Shown: positions 1-6,233 of the stretch, one piece after another
Layout of the letters: every line of letters starts with the position of its first letter
Numbering within the stretch: position 1 is the stretch's first letter
From: CAZMCC01 sp964564695
GTDB lineage: Bacteria; Planctomycetota; Phycisphaerae; Phycisphaerales; UBA1924
Length of the DNA: 12,792 bases
Direction of reading: 5' to 3'
Assembly: GCA_964564695.1 (NCBI GenBank)
Contig: CAZMCC010000102.1
Span: 1-12,792 of the forward strand
Translations under genes and position numbers: made by a program
Notes under the pieces: generated by a model
The model's input: only the letters and a program-made list of their open reading frames with translations
Told to the model about the DNA's origin: nothing
Databases searched by the model: none

Positions 1-264
1 GCGGCGCTGATCGGGGTCCCGGGAGCGGCGGGGACAGGGGGGGCCGGCCGGGTGAGGGTCGAGGCGGGGGGGGGGGTGTGGGGAAGCGGGCCCGGCGGTG
101 TGCTCCTCGACACCCGGCTGAATCCGCACACGCCCGCGGCAAAGCTGGCCGCGGCTCTGCCCGCGGGGGCGACCGGGCTGCGGGTGAGCGTGGAGCCCGG
201 CGAGCGGGGCATCGTTCAGGACCGCGTGCTGATCCGCCGGGGGCTCGTGCTGATGGCTCCATAA
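1..264 (+). CDS. C-terminal end of an unrecognised protein (5' end outside window)
   Basis: Frame 1 is open from the first base to the TAA at 262-264, so this is the last 87 residues of a longer protein. The tail contains LNPHTPAAKLAAALP and ends RVLIRRGLVLMAP, with ordinary hydrophobic/charged alternation; the competing frame from 78 is arginine-rich and looks like a shadow. I do not recognise a family. An 11-G run at 66-76 lies inside the reading frame and encodes part of a glycine stretch, so a one-base slip there would change the C-terminus. The gene is followed by a 110-base gap holding a promoter for nuoE, so the two are probably not cotranscribed exclusively. Seen: open frame and stop. 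Function: unknown. Confidence 0.6.
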   Translation, partial: AALIGVPGAAGTGGAGRVRVEAGGGVWGSGPGGVLLDTRLNPHTPAAKLAAALPAGATGLRVSVEPGERGIVQDRVLIRRGLVLMAP

Positions 265-281
265 GCCGATTTCGTCCCCGC

Positions 282-311
282 TTGGCAAGGGCGGGGCGTC
301 CTCACTACCAT
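282..311 (+). promoter_or_regulatory. sigma70-like promoter upstream of nuoE
   Basis: TTGGCA at 282-287 matches the -35 consensus at five of six bases. It is followed after 18 bases by TACCAT at 306-311, a -10 of the TAnnnT type seen before other genes in this window. The predicted start near 318 gives a leader of roughly 57 bases before the ATG at 375. The position, just after the stop of the upstream gene, fits an independent promoter. Confidence 0.5.
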
Positions 312-340
312 CGGCCCGGATCGGCATCGGCCCGGGTCGG
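309..340 (+). repeat. 16-bp perfect-phase tandem duplication in the nuoE leader
   Basis: The 16 bases at 309-324 are repeated immediately at 325-340 with a single A/G difference (CATCGGCCCGGATCGG, then the same with G at position 12). The repeat begins inside the -10 element and runs into the predicted transcribed leader. Confidence 0.75.
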
Positions 341-374
341 GTCGGCGGGGGCGGGTGTGCGGCTGGAGCGGCGA

Positions 375-932
375 ATGGCGTGGATCACGAAAGACTCGGC
401 CGGGGCCAAGGTCGAGAAGCGGGCGGAACCCTACTTCACGCCCGCGATGCGCGACACGATGACGCGCGAGATCCTCCCGCGCTACGAGCGCAGGCAGGGG
501 GCCACGCTCCCGGCTCTGCACATGATTCAGCACGAATATGGCTGGGTCCCGCCGCAGGCCATGATGGAGATCGCGGACTTCCTCGGCCTCAAGCCGGCCG
601 ACGTGATCGACGCCGCGAGCTTCTATGAAGAATACTGGATGAAGCCCAAGGGCGAGCACCTGATCGCGGTGTGCCGCTCGATCGCCTGCGAGTTCTGCGA
701 CCACAAGGCCATCACCCAGGCGTGCAAGGACAAGCTCGGCATCGAGGTCGGCGAGACCACCGACGACGGGAAGTTCACGCTCATCGAGATCGAGTGCCTC
801 GGCTCCTGCGGCACGGCCCCGGCCGTGCTCGTCGATGAGAAGCTGCACGAGAACGTGACACCCCAGGCGATGGTCAAGGCGATCGACGACGCGGGGAAGG
901 GTGGGGGGGGCGGCGGGCACGGGCATCACTGA
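375..932 (+). CDS. nuoE: NuoE-type 2Fe-2S subunit of NADH dehydrogenase (complex I 24 kDa family)
   Basis: This 185-residue protein belongs to the thioredoxin-like 24 kDa family, which carries the N1a 2Fe-2S cluster in the cytoplasmic NADH-oxidising arm of complex I. The four expected ligands are visible: C100-x4-C105 (CRSIAC) and C141-x3-C145 (CLGSC). An N-terminal helical region includes LPALHMIQHEYGWVP (45-59), a hallmark of the family. ATG 375 is chosen because GGAG (365-368) precedes it by six bases; upstream in-frame codons give arginine-rich nonsense. E. coli NuoE is about 166 residues. The extra length is partly an N-terminal leader and partly a GGGGGGHGHH tail encoded around a G8 run. 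The next gene is not nuoF, which is unusual. Related NuoE-like subunits of hydrogenases or formate dehydrogenases cannot be excluded. Confidence 0.9.
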   Translation: MAWITKDSAGAKVEKRAEPYFTPAMRDTMTREILPRYERRQGATLPALHMIQHEYGWVPPQAMMEIADFLGLKPADVIDAASFYEEYWMKPKGEHLIAVCRSIACEFCDHKAITQACKDKLGIEVGETTDDGKFTLIEIECLGSCGTAPAVLVDEKLHENVTPQAMVKAIDDAGKGGGGGGHGHH

Positions 933-955
933 ATGAAGGTTCGTGGAGGGTTCCG

Positions 956-1513
956 ATGGCCATGCGGAGTGCGACGATCGTGAAGCTGATTGCGGCGTGC
1001 CTGGTCGGGCTCGCGGCGTCCGCGGTGATGCCGGGGTGCGCCCACGACAGCGGGGGCTCCCGCACCGTGCCCGAGGGCGTTGAGTACACGATTGCCGTCA
1101 AGAACGAGTCGAAGCGGGCCGTGCAGGTGACCTGGGCCGTCGCGTTCCGGCACGAGGGCGAAGTCGGCTTCGGCCGGCCCGCGGAGCGCTCGCTCGGCAC
1201 GATCGAGCCGGGGAAGTCCGCCAGCGACGGGCCGATGACGTTCGGGATGCACACCAGCCCCAACGACACCGGTCCGGCGTGGGTGCAGGTGCTGCGGATC
1301 CTGGTGACCATCCCCTCGGCGAGCTGGCAGGAGCCGGCGCGGATGTGGTGGGAAGTCGTGGGGGTCGTGCCGAGCCACTTCGTCGTGAGCGACGGGCGCG
1401 GGCCCGACGGGTTCGGGCTGATGCTCTCGGCCGAGGGGACGGAACTCGAGGCGGTGCCGCGCCAGTTCTGGACCGACGACGAGGCCGGTGAGGGCTCGGA
1501 AGCCGGGCGATAA
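956..1513 (+). CDS. putative lipoprotein of unknown function
   Basis: This 185-residue protein begins with a hydrophobic signal sequence (about residues 8-25) ending in MPGC with C28, an imperfect lipobox that suggests lipid anchoring after removal of the leader. The mature part starts with a low-complexity SGGS linker, followed by a beta-rich stretch (YTIAVKNESKRAVQVTWAV, near 46-64) that looks like an Ig-like or similar sandwich. I do not recognise a family. GGAGGG at 945-950 sits five bases before ATG 956; a second ATG at 962 is possible. The gene lies 23 bases after nuoE and may be cotranscribed with it, but nothing in the sequence ties it functionally to complex I. Confidence 0.7.
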   Translation: MAMRSATIVKLIAACLVGLAASAVMPGCAHDSGGSRTVPEGVEYTIAVKNESKRAVQVTWAVAFRHEGEVGFGRPAERSLGTIEPGKSASDGPMTFGMHTSPNDTGPAWVQVLRILVTIPSASWQEPARMWWEVVGVVPSHFVVSDGRGPDGFGLMLSAEGTELEAVPRQFWTDDEAGEGSEAGR

Positions 1514-1544
1514 CAGTCCGCGCCGATTCGACCCATGCTTGAAA

Positions 1545-1550
1545 TACCGT
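1545..1550 (+). promoter_or_regulatory. weak -10-like element before the serine hydrolase gene
   Basis: TACCGT at 1545-1550 resembles the TACCAT elements in this window and would start transcription about 30 bases before ATG 1588. No good -35 is visible, so this is tentative. Confidence 0.25.
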
Positions 1551-1587
1551 TGCCGGGTCCGCGTTCTCTCCGGTGCGGAGGTGCCCC

Positions 1588-2838
1588 ATGTTCATCGCAG
1601 TGGCGATCGGTCTCGTTGCAGGCGGAGTGGCGTTGCAGGAGGCCGGACCAAAGCCGGCCGACCCCGCGCTGGCGAAGTACACCGCCGCCGCCGACTACTC
1701 CAAAGACAACGCCGGCCGGGCCATGCTCGTCATGGTCAAGGGCAAGGTCGTCTTCGAGCGGGCCGACAACGGCTGGTCGATGGACCGCCCCCACCCGCTC
1801 GCCAGCGGCACGAAATCCTTCGTCGGCGTCATGGCCGCGGCCGCCGTGCAGGACGGCCTGCTCTCCTGGGACGAACTCGCCGCTGACACGCTCACCGAGT
1901 GGAAGAGCGACGACCTCAAATCGAAGATCACCGTGCGCCACCTCCTGAGCCTCGCCAGCGGCCTTGAGCCCAACGACGCCCAGCTCAGCCGCAAGGGCGC
2001 GGGCGCCGGCATGCTCGGCGACCGTCGCACCGCCATGGACGAGCTCCGCGGCAGCGACGAGCAGCAGGACTGGTACGCCGCCGCCATCGCGACGCCCATG
2101 GCCGGCACCCCGGGCGGGCAGTTCCGCTACGGCCCCAGCCACTTCTACGCCTTCTGCGCCCTCTTCCAGCGCAAGCTCGACGCCGCGGTCGCCGCCGGCA
2201 AGCCCATCGCGGGCAAGACCGTCGAGGACTACCTCAAGGCCCGCGTGCTCAAGCCCGCGGGCGTCGAGATCGGCTGGATGGGCCACGACAAGGCCGGCCA
2301 CCCCAACCTCGCCGGCGGCGCCCTGCTGACGCCCAAGGAGTGGGCCGAGTTCGGCGAGTTCGTGCGCTTGCAGGCGGGCGTGCGGAGCGCCGACGGCACC
2401 GTCAAGCACATCATCGACCCCGCGCTCCTCGCCGAGTGCTTCAAGCCCAGCGCCACCAATCCCGCCTACGGCCTGACGTGGTGGCTCCCCATGAACCGCT
2501 TCGCCGACGGCGGCGGCGCCGAGGTCGCCGATGGCGGAGGTGCTGCCGCGCCGGCGCCCAAGCCCGGTGATGCCGAGCGCCCGGCCCGCGAGCGCATCCG
2601 CGAGCGCCTGACCCAGCGGGCCCAGCGCGCCGGGCTTGAGAAGGAAGTCGGCCCCGTGATCGGCCCCGACGGCAAGCCCGTGACGGTGTACATGGCCGCG
2701 GGCCTGGGCAAGCAGCGCCTGTACGTGATCCCCGACTACGACATGGTGGTCGTGCGATTCGCGGAGTACACGCGCGCCGGCGCGGACTTCAGCAACCAGG
2801 AATTCCTGGGGCGGGTGCTGGGTGTGAAGAAGCCGTAA
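1588..2838 (+). CDS. secreted beta-lactamase-fold serine hydrolase (class C / esterase-like, PF00144 type)
   Basis: This 416-residue protein has the order of motifs of the serine beta-lactamase-like superfamily, which includes class C beta-lactamases, D-amino-acid peptidases and esterases. The nucleophile motif is S73-G-T-K76. HLLSLASGL lies at 118-126, a PGxxxxY segment has P175-G176 and catalytic-type Y181, and a C-terminal AAGLGKQRLYVIPDYDMVVV segment replaces the usual GHGGQ strand. A hydrophobic N-terminus suggests export. ATG 1588 is chosen because GGAGG at 1577-1581 precedes it by six bases; starting at GTG 1573 would add MRRCP, which would supply the basic n-region this signal peptide otherwise lacks. 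A proline/alanine and charged insert (about 303-355) interrupts the region before the last motif. Substrate cannot be read from the sequence; antibiotic resistance should not be assumed. Confidence 0.85.
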   Translation: MFIAVAIGLVAGGVALQEAGPKPADPALAKYTAAADYSKDNAGRAMLVMVKGKVVFERADNGWSMDRPHPLASGTKSFVGVMAAAAVQDGLLSWDELAADTLTEWKSDDLKSKITVRHLLSLASGLEPNDAQLSRKGAGAGMLGDRRTAMDELRGSDEQQDWYAAAIATPMAGTPGGQFRYGPSHFYAFCALFQRKLDAAVAAGKPIAGKTVEDYLKARVLKPAGVEIGWMGHDKAGHPNLAGGALLTPKEWAEFGEFVRLQAGVRSADGTVKHIIDPALLAECFKPSATNPAYGLTWWLPMNRFADGGGAEVADGGGAAAPAPKPGDAERPARERIRERLTQRAQRAGLEKEVGPVIGPDGKPVTVYMAAGLGKQRLYVIPDYDMVVVRFAEYTRAGADFSNQEFLGRVLGVKKP

Positions 2839-2885
2839 CAAAGTCACTGCACGCGCTTTGCGCAGGCTTGGCGAGAACTTGACTG

Positions 2886-2916
2886 CCCGCGGGCTCACGC
2901 CGTGCGAGCCCGCGGG
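2886..2916 (+). terminator. hairpin with perfect 11-bp stem after the serine hydrolase gene
   Basis: CCCGCGGGCTC (2886-2896) pairs perfectly with GAGCCCGCGGG (2906-2916) around a nine-base loop. It lies 47 bases after the hydrolase stop. Only TATT follows, so a classic U-tract is lacking. A REP-like intergenic repeat is an alternative. Confidence 0.6.
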
Positions 2917-2922
2917 TATTGT
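2917..2922 (+). promoter_or_regulatory. possible -10 element for the PEP-CTERM gene
   Basis: TATTGT directly abuts the 3' arm of the hairpin at 2886-2916 and lies 26 bases before ATG 2949. It matches the consensus at four of six positions. A TTGACT at 2879-2884 is too far away (32-base spacer) to be its -35 unless the hairpin changes the geometry. Confidence 0.25.
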
Positions 2923-2948
2923 GCGGCCCTGAAGAGGAGGGCTGCTCA

Positions 2949-4160
2949 ATGTCGAAGATGCGTGCGTTTGGCGTCGTTGTCGTCGCGGGTTCGCTCGCGT
3001 GCGTTGCGTCCGCTGTTGATGTTCCCGGCTTGCAGTACATCGACCGCTACACGCTCCCCTACACGCCCGGCTTCGCCGGCACCGTGTTCAACGGGACGCT
3101 CTTCGGCGGCATCAGCGGCCTCGATTACGACGCCTCCAGCGGTACCTACTTCGGTATCGCCGACGACCGCTCGCAGCAGGCCCCTCCCGGCGGCGACCCG
3201 TCGGCCCGCTTCTACACCATGTCCATCAGCGTCGGCCAGAACGGCTTCGTCGGCCCCAACCCCGTCACGATCAACTCCGTGACGCGCATGCTGCGCCCCG
3301 ACGCCACGCCCTTCCCCGCCCTGGGCGTCGACCCCGAGTCGATCCGGCGCAACGCCGACGGCACGCTGACATGGACGAGCGAGGGCTCGGTCGCCGCCGC
3401 GGGCAACCCGCCGCTGCAGAACCCCTTCGTTCGCGTGATGAACACCGACGGCACCTACATCCGTGAGTACACCAACCCGACCAAGTTCAACCCCGACGCC
3501 ATCGGCGGGGCCCAGACCCGCGGCATCCGCAACAACCTCGCCTTCGAAAGCCTCACGAGCACCCCCGGCGGCGCGACGACGTTCGTCGCCACCGAAAGTT
3601 CGCTCTTCCAGGACGGCCCGCGGGCCACGGCCACGGCCGGTTCCGCCAACCGCGTCATCCGCTTCGACACCGTCACCGGCCAGGCCACCGGCGAGTTCGT
3701 GTACCTCACCGACCCGATCCAGGCGGCCAACCCCGCCTTCGCCAACGACAACGGCGTGGTCGAAATGCTCGCGCTCGACGACGACACCCTGCTGGTCATG
3801 GAGCGGTCGTTCACCCTCAACGAGGGCAACAACATCCGCATCTACAAGGTGACCTTCGACGCCGCGTCCGACGTGTCGCTGCTCGACTCGCTTGTCGGCC
3901 AGGTCTACACGCCCGTGAGCAAGGAGCTGCTGCTGACCCTGGCGCAGCCGGCCCTCGGCGGCGGCTTCAACCCCGACAACATCGAAGGGCTGACCTTCGG
4001 GCCGGTGCTCCCGGACGGGAGTCAGTCGTTCGTGCTGGTGGCGGACAACAACTTCTCGACCGGTCAGGCGACGCAGTTCATCCTGGTGGCGGTGCCGGCG
4101 CCGGGCGCCGGCGCGGTGCTGGCATTCTTCGGCCTCGCGGCCGTTCGACGTCGCCGGTGA
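2949..4160 (+). CDS. exported esterase-like-activity-of-phytase domain protein with PEP-CTERM-like sorting tail
   Basis: This 403-residue protein has a signal peptide with a probable cut after ASA (20-22). It is followed by a single beta-propeller-like domain matching the phytase-esterase family (PF13449). Recognisable blocks are GGISGLDYD near the start, DPESIRRNADGTL, an FES...ATESSLFQDG block, LALDDDTLLVMERSF, and a terminal DNIEGLTFGP...DNNFS...Q.TQF block. The last 22 residues form a sorting tail: VPAPGA, a short hydrophobic helix, then RRRR. This is the pattern of PEP-CTERM proteins, which are processed by an exosortase and often sent to the surface or extracellular matrix. GAGGAGG (2934-2940) lies eight bases before ATG 2949. 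Flanking hairpins on both sides suggest a single-gene unit. Family members are reported as esterase or phosphatase-like, but the substrate here is unknown. Confidence 0.85.
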   Translation: MSKMRAFGVVVVAGSLACVASAVDVPGLQYIDRYTLPYTPGFAGTVFNGTLFGGISGLDYDASSGTYFGIADDRSQQAPPGGDPSARFYTMSISVGQNGFVGPNPVTINSVTRMLRPDATPFPALGVDPESIRRNADGTLTWTSEGSVAAAGNPPLQNPFVRVMNTDGTYIREYTNPTKFNPDAIGGAQTRGIRNNLAFESLTSTPGGATTFVATESSLFQDGPRATATAGSANRVIRFDTVTGQATGEFVYLTDPIQAANPAFANDNGVVEMLALDDDTLLVMERSFTLNEGNNIRIYKVTFDAASDVSLLDSLVGQVYTPVSKELLLTLAQPALGGGFNPDNIEGLTFGPVLPDGSQSFVLVADNNFSTGQATQFILVAVPAPGAGAVLAFFGLAAVRRRR

Positions 4161-4171
4161 GGCCGGTGCCA

Positions 4172-4224
4172 TCGAACGAACCCGGAGCGTGAGCGACGGG
4201 CCTCCGCTCCCCCCTTTCGTTCGA
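4172..4224 (+). terminator. interrupted inverted repeat after the PEP-CTERM gene
   Basis: TCGAACGAA (4172-4180) is the exact complement of TTCGTTCGA (4216-4224). Inside it GGAGCG (4184-4189) pairs with CGCTCC (4205-4210), separated from the outer stem by small internal loops. It starts 12 bases after the stop codon. No U-tract follows on either strand, and the outer arm ends six bases before the -10 element of the next gene. Confidence 0.45.
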
Positions 4225-4229
4225 CGCTG

Positions 4230-4235
4230 TACCAT
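4230..4235 (+). promoter_or_regulatory. -10 element TACCAT placed for a leaderless transcript
   Basis: TACCAT is followed by six bases (CGGTCG) and then ATG 4242, so initiation at the usual distance would start at or next to the start codon. No Shine-Dalgarno sequence is present before this ATG, which agrees with leaderless initiation. No convincing -35 is visible. Confidence 0.4.
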
Positions 4236-4241
4236 CGGTCG

Positions 4242-4787
4242 ATGGACGGAACCGGCGACGACAAGGTTGAGCCTGGCGTTCACGGCGGTGGGGCGTGCCC
4301 GGCGCAGCGATCCGCCCAGGACCGCGAAGCCGCCGCCGCCTTCTGCCGCGGACGCGACGTCGCGTGCCCCTCGTGCAACTACAACCTGCGCGACGCCGTC
4401 GACGCCGTCTGCCCCGAGTGCGGGCGAGCGCTCGTGCTGCGCGTCGACGACCCGAGTCCCCAACGCCGCGCAGCCCTGTGGGTCAGCTGTGCCTGGTGCG
4501 GGACCATCTCCTGCGCGTACCTCTCGGTCGAGGTCATCACCTGGCGCCTCGCAGGAGGACGCCCGCGCCGCTACGGCGTGCAGGACGCTCTCGAGACCGC
4601 CCTGCTGATGCTCATGCTGGCGTACACCGTCGCGCTGCTGGTTGTCCTTGTGCGCTCACGCGGGCGCCGGCTGGCCCACGCGAAGACCTGGCTGGCCGTG
4701 GGCTGGGTGCTGTGGGGAGTCACGGTCGGGTTCATCGCCTGGAGCGCCCTGTGGATCATCCCGGCGGTGCTGGCGGCGGACGCCTGA
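4242..4787 (+). CDS. zinc-ribbon integral membrane protein
   Basis: This 181-residue protein has a cytoplasm-type N-terminal region with a treble C-x2-C pair, C42-P-S-C45 and C57-P-E-C60, in the arrangement CPSCNYNLRD...CPECG. This is a small zinc ribbon often attached to membrane segments in planctomycetes. A second CxxC-like group (C83, C86, C91) lies at the edge of the first hydrophobic segment. Three hydrophobic stretches are visible at about 78-99, 118-137 and 150-178, separated by basic loops. It has no SD and appears to be read from a leaderless mRNA starting at ATG 4242. The ribbon probably binds Zn; any partner is unknown. No enzyme motif is seen, and the function cannot be assigned. 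Confidence 0.75.
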   Translation: MDGTGDDKVEPGVHGGGACPAQRSAQDREAAAAFCRGRDVACPSCNYNLRDAVDAVCPECGRALVLRVDDPSPQRRAALWVSCAWCGTISCAYLSVEVITWRLAGGRPRRYGVQDALETALLMLMLAYTVALLVVLVRSRGRRLAHAKTWLAVGWVLWGVTVGFIAWSALWIIPAVLAADA

Positions 4788-4795
4788 GGCGATTC

Positions 4796-4946
4796 TGAAC
4801 GAGCCCTGGGCGCGAGCCCAGGGTGAACCGTGATGCAAGTGAAGAGACCGCCGCGCGAATGCACCGCTGCCGAGAGTCGGCACTAGGTCGACTGAATTCT
4901 CGCGTGCCCGATCGTTCACCCTGTGCTCGCATACCGGGCTCGTTCA
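4796..4946. repeat. 151-bp intergenic element with 33-bp terminal inverted repeats
   Basis: Bases 4914-4946 match the reverse complement of 4796-4828 at 28 of 33 positions with no gaps. The ends TGAACGAGC and GCTCGTTCA are identical, and GGGTGAAC/GTTCACCC at the inner ends are identical. The left copy also folds on itself: CCCTGGGC (4804-4811) pairs with GCCCAGGG (4816-4823) around a GCGA tetraloop. The central 85 bases hold a further hairpin, TGCCGA (4868-4873) with TCGGCA (4877-4882). No ORF with coding character lies inside. It sits between the convergent zinc-ribbon and cyclase-like genes, so it could be a two-way terminator, a REP-type pair or a MITE-like remnant. Confidence 0.7.
4804..4823 (+). 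terminator. 8-bp GNRA-loop hairpin after the zinc-ribbon gene
   Basis: CCCTGGGC and GCCCAGGG form a perfect stem closed by GCGA, 16 bases after the stop at 4787. No T-run follows, so it is either a U-tract-less terminator or one arm of the surrounding repeat element. Confidence 0.4.
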
Positions 4947-4955
4947 GCTCGTTCA
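4938..4955. repeat. 9-bp tandem repeat GCTCGTTCA x2
   Basis: Two perfect adjacent copies, the first forming the right end of the 151-bp element; its complement occurs once at the left end (4796-4804). A one-unit duplication at an element boundary may mark a short target-site-like event or simple slippage. Confidence 0.6.
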
Positions 4956-4959
4956 GCGA

Positions 4960-6066
4960 CTACTTCGGCGCCTCCACCCGCTCCCACTTCGCCGGCGACG
5001 GCCCCCCCGGGGCCGTGATCGTCAGGAGCGCCATCGACGTCCCGAACGCCGCCGAGCGCGGGAACACGCGGTCGTTCCACGACCCGTCGTCCCCCTTGGT
5101 CGCCCACAGGAGCTGCGTGATCCGCCGCCGATACTCCCCCCGTTCCCCTTCCGGCAGCAGCTCCACCGCCGCCGCCGCGTAGCGGTGCCCGAAGTAGAAG
5201 TAATACGGCGCGATGTTGTACGGCGGAATATGCGTCCCCGTCTTCGCCCTGCGCTGCTCGAGCCACGGCCAGTGCACGATGAATGCGTCCACCGCCCCGC
5301 GCAGTCGCCCCAGGTCGCTCTTGCCCGCCTGGTACAGCGCGATCTCCGCCACCGCCATCCGCGCCGCGGCCGACGGCGTCGGCTCCATCCGCGTGAGCCG
5401 GTCGGCCGCCGCGTACACAAACGCCCCCGTCGGCGTGCGTGCCCGTTCCAGTGCCGCGATCCCGCGCTCGACCACCGCCTCGTCGAGCTTGAGCCCGCGC
5501 CGCCGCGCCTCGAACAGGACCAGCAGCGTCGGCGCCGTCATGAACGAGCTCGCCGGCGCGATCGTCTCGCGCCCCGGCGGGCGCGCATAGTTCCAACCGC
5601 CCGCCTTGGGGATCTCCGTGCGCTGAATCCCGTCGATGCAGAACGTCATCGCCTCGTCGACCTTGGCCCGCACTGCCTCGGGCAGCGTGCCGAAGTACGC
5701 GGCATTCCGCGGCTCGGTCAGCTCGAGCAGGAACTCGAGCGCGTACACGTACCCCCACCCGCGCACGTCATAGCCCGCGTCGTAGTTGTCGACCGACATC
5801 AGCGGGTGGTCCAGGGCCGCGATCACGAACTCGAGCCCGCGAGCCACCGCCGCCTGTCGCCCCGCGTCGGCGCCCCAGCCCGGCGCCCGCATCAGCGCCA
5901 CGCTGGCGATGGACGTGCCCCCGATGCGATACCCCACCGGGATCTTGCGATCGACCCGGTACACCCCCTCGTAGGCCCACTCGCGCTTCACCTCGGGGTC
6001 GGCCTTGACCTTGTCCGACAGAGCCTCCCCGGACTCCTGCAGCGAGAGGATCAGCTCGACCCCGCG
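4960..6066 (-). CDS. terpenoid-cyclase-like (squalene-cyclase/prenyltransferase repeat) alpha/alpha-toroid protein, body of a frameshifted gene
   Basis: The frame runs from just after TGA 6069-6067 to TAG 4962-4960, and its first good residues are VELILSLQESGEALSDKV. The body has repeated toroid motifs: AGYDVRGWGYVYALEFLLEL, GGWNYARP, TAPTLLVLFEARRRG, GAFVYA, YYFYFGHRYAA and GDDGSWND, with GG/QW-type turns typical of squalene-hopene cyclase and prenyltransferase beta folds. The DxDD catalytic motif of true cyclases is not seen, so a non-cyclase structural or binding role is likely, as in many planctomycete secreted proteins of this fold. The signal peptide lies in another frame immediately upstream (6062-6226), so the intact protein would be about 421 residues. 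GTG 5991 is the first default start but lies within the conserved body and would yield a cytoplasmic fragment. Confidence 0.75.
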   Translation of the reverse strand, partial: RGVELILSLQESGEALSDKVKADPEVKREWAYEGVYRVDRKIPVGYRIGGTSIASVALMRAPGWGADAGRQAAVARGLEFVIAALDHPLMSVDNYDAGYDVRGWGYVYALEFLLELTEPRNAAYFGTLPEAVRAKVDEAMTFCIDGIQRTEIPKAGGWNYARPPGRETIAPASSFMTAPTLLVLFEARRRGLKLDEAVVERGIAALERARTPTGAFVYAAADRLTRMEPTPSAAARMAVAEIALYQAGKSDLGRLRGAVDAFIVHWPWLEQRRAKTGTHIPPYNIAPYYFYFGHRYAAAAVELLPEGERGEYRRRITQLLWATKGDDGSWNDRVFPRSAAFGTSMALLTITAPGGPSPAKWERVEAPK

Positions 6067-6226
6067 TCACCGCCGCCTCACGCTCGTCCTTCGTGGGCGC
6101 AGGGTTCGTCGGCACCGGAGGCGGGGCGGCCGCCGGCGGCTGCTGTTGAGCAAGCGAGGGCATGACCGCAAAGGCAGCGACGACGACGCCGCCGAGCAGG
6201 GAGTGGGGGGGCCGGAGAGGAGCCAT
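6062..6226 (-). pseudogene. signal-peptide N-terminus of the cyclase-like gene, out of frame with its body
   Basis: ATG 6226-6224 opens MAPLRPPHSLLGG..., with a hydrophobic core and a probable signal peptidase cut after SLA before QQQPP. A proline-rich linker and KDEREAAVTR follow. At the GGGG run (complement of 6060-6063) the reading continues as arginine/glycine-rich shadow to a stop near 5768, while the natural continuation (VELILSLQ) lies in the frame used by the body. Dropping one G, or adding two bases, joins them: ...AAVTR(G)VELILSLQ. Whether this is a real mutation, a sequencing/assembly slip, or a recoding site cannot be decided here. Confidence 0.7.
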
Positions 6227-6233
6227 GACCAAG

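Noticed and set aside
78..374. N-terminal extension of nuoE upstream of ATG 375
   Set aside because: The extension is arginine-rich, overlaps the end of the previous gene in another frame, and has no SD; GGAG at 365-368 supports ATG 375.
2879..2922. TTGACT with TATTGT as one promoter
   Set aside because: The spacer is 32 bases, far outside the usual 16-18; kept only the -10 as a weak candidate.
874..2949. Long minus-strand ORF of 691 aa
   Set aside because: It lies antisense to three convincing + strand genes and its protein is rich in H, R, G and A without domain motifs; typical high-GC shadow.
2946..4463. Long minus-strand ORF of 505 aa
   Set aside because: Antisense to the PEP-CTERM gene and to the zinc-ribbon gene; low-complexity composition and no motifs.
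5185..6165. Plus-strand ORF of 326 aa opposite the cyclase-like gene
   Set aside because: Arginine/histidine-rich and without motifs, while the minus strand encodes clear toroid repeats.
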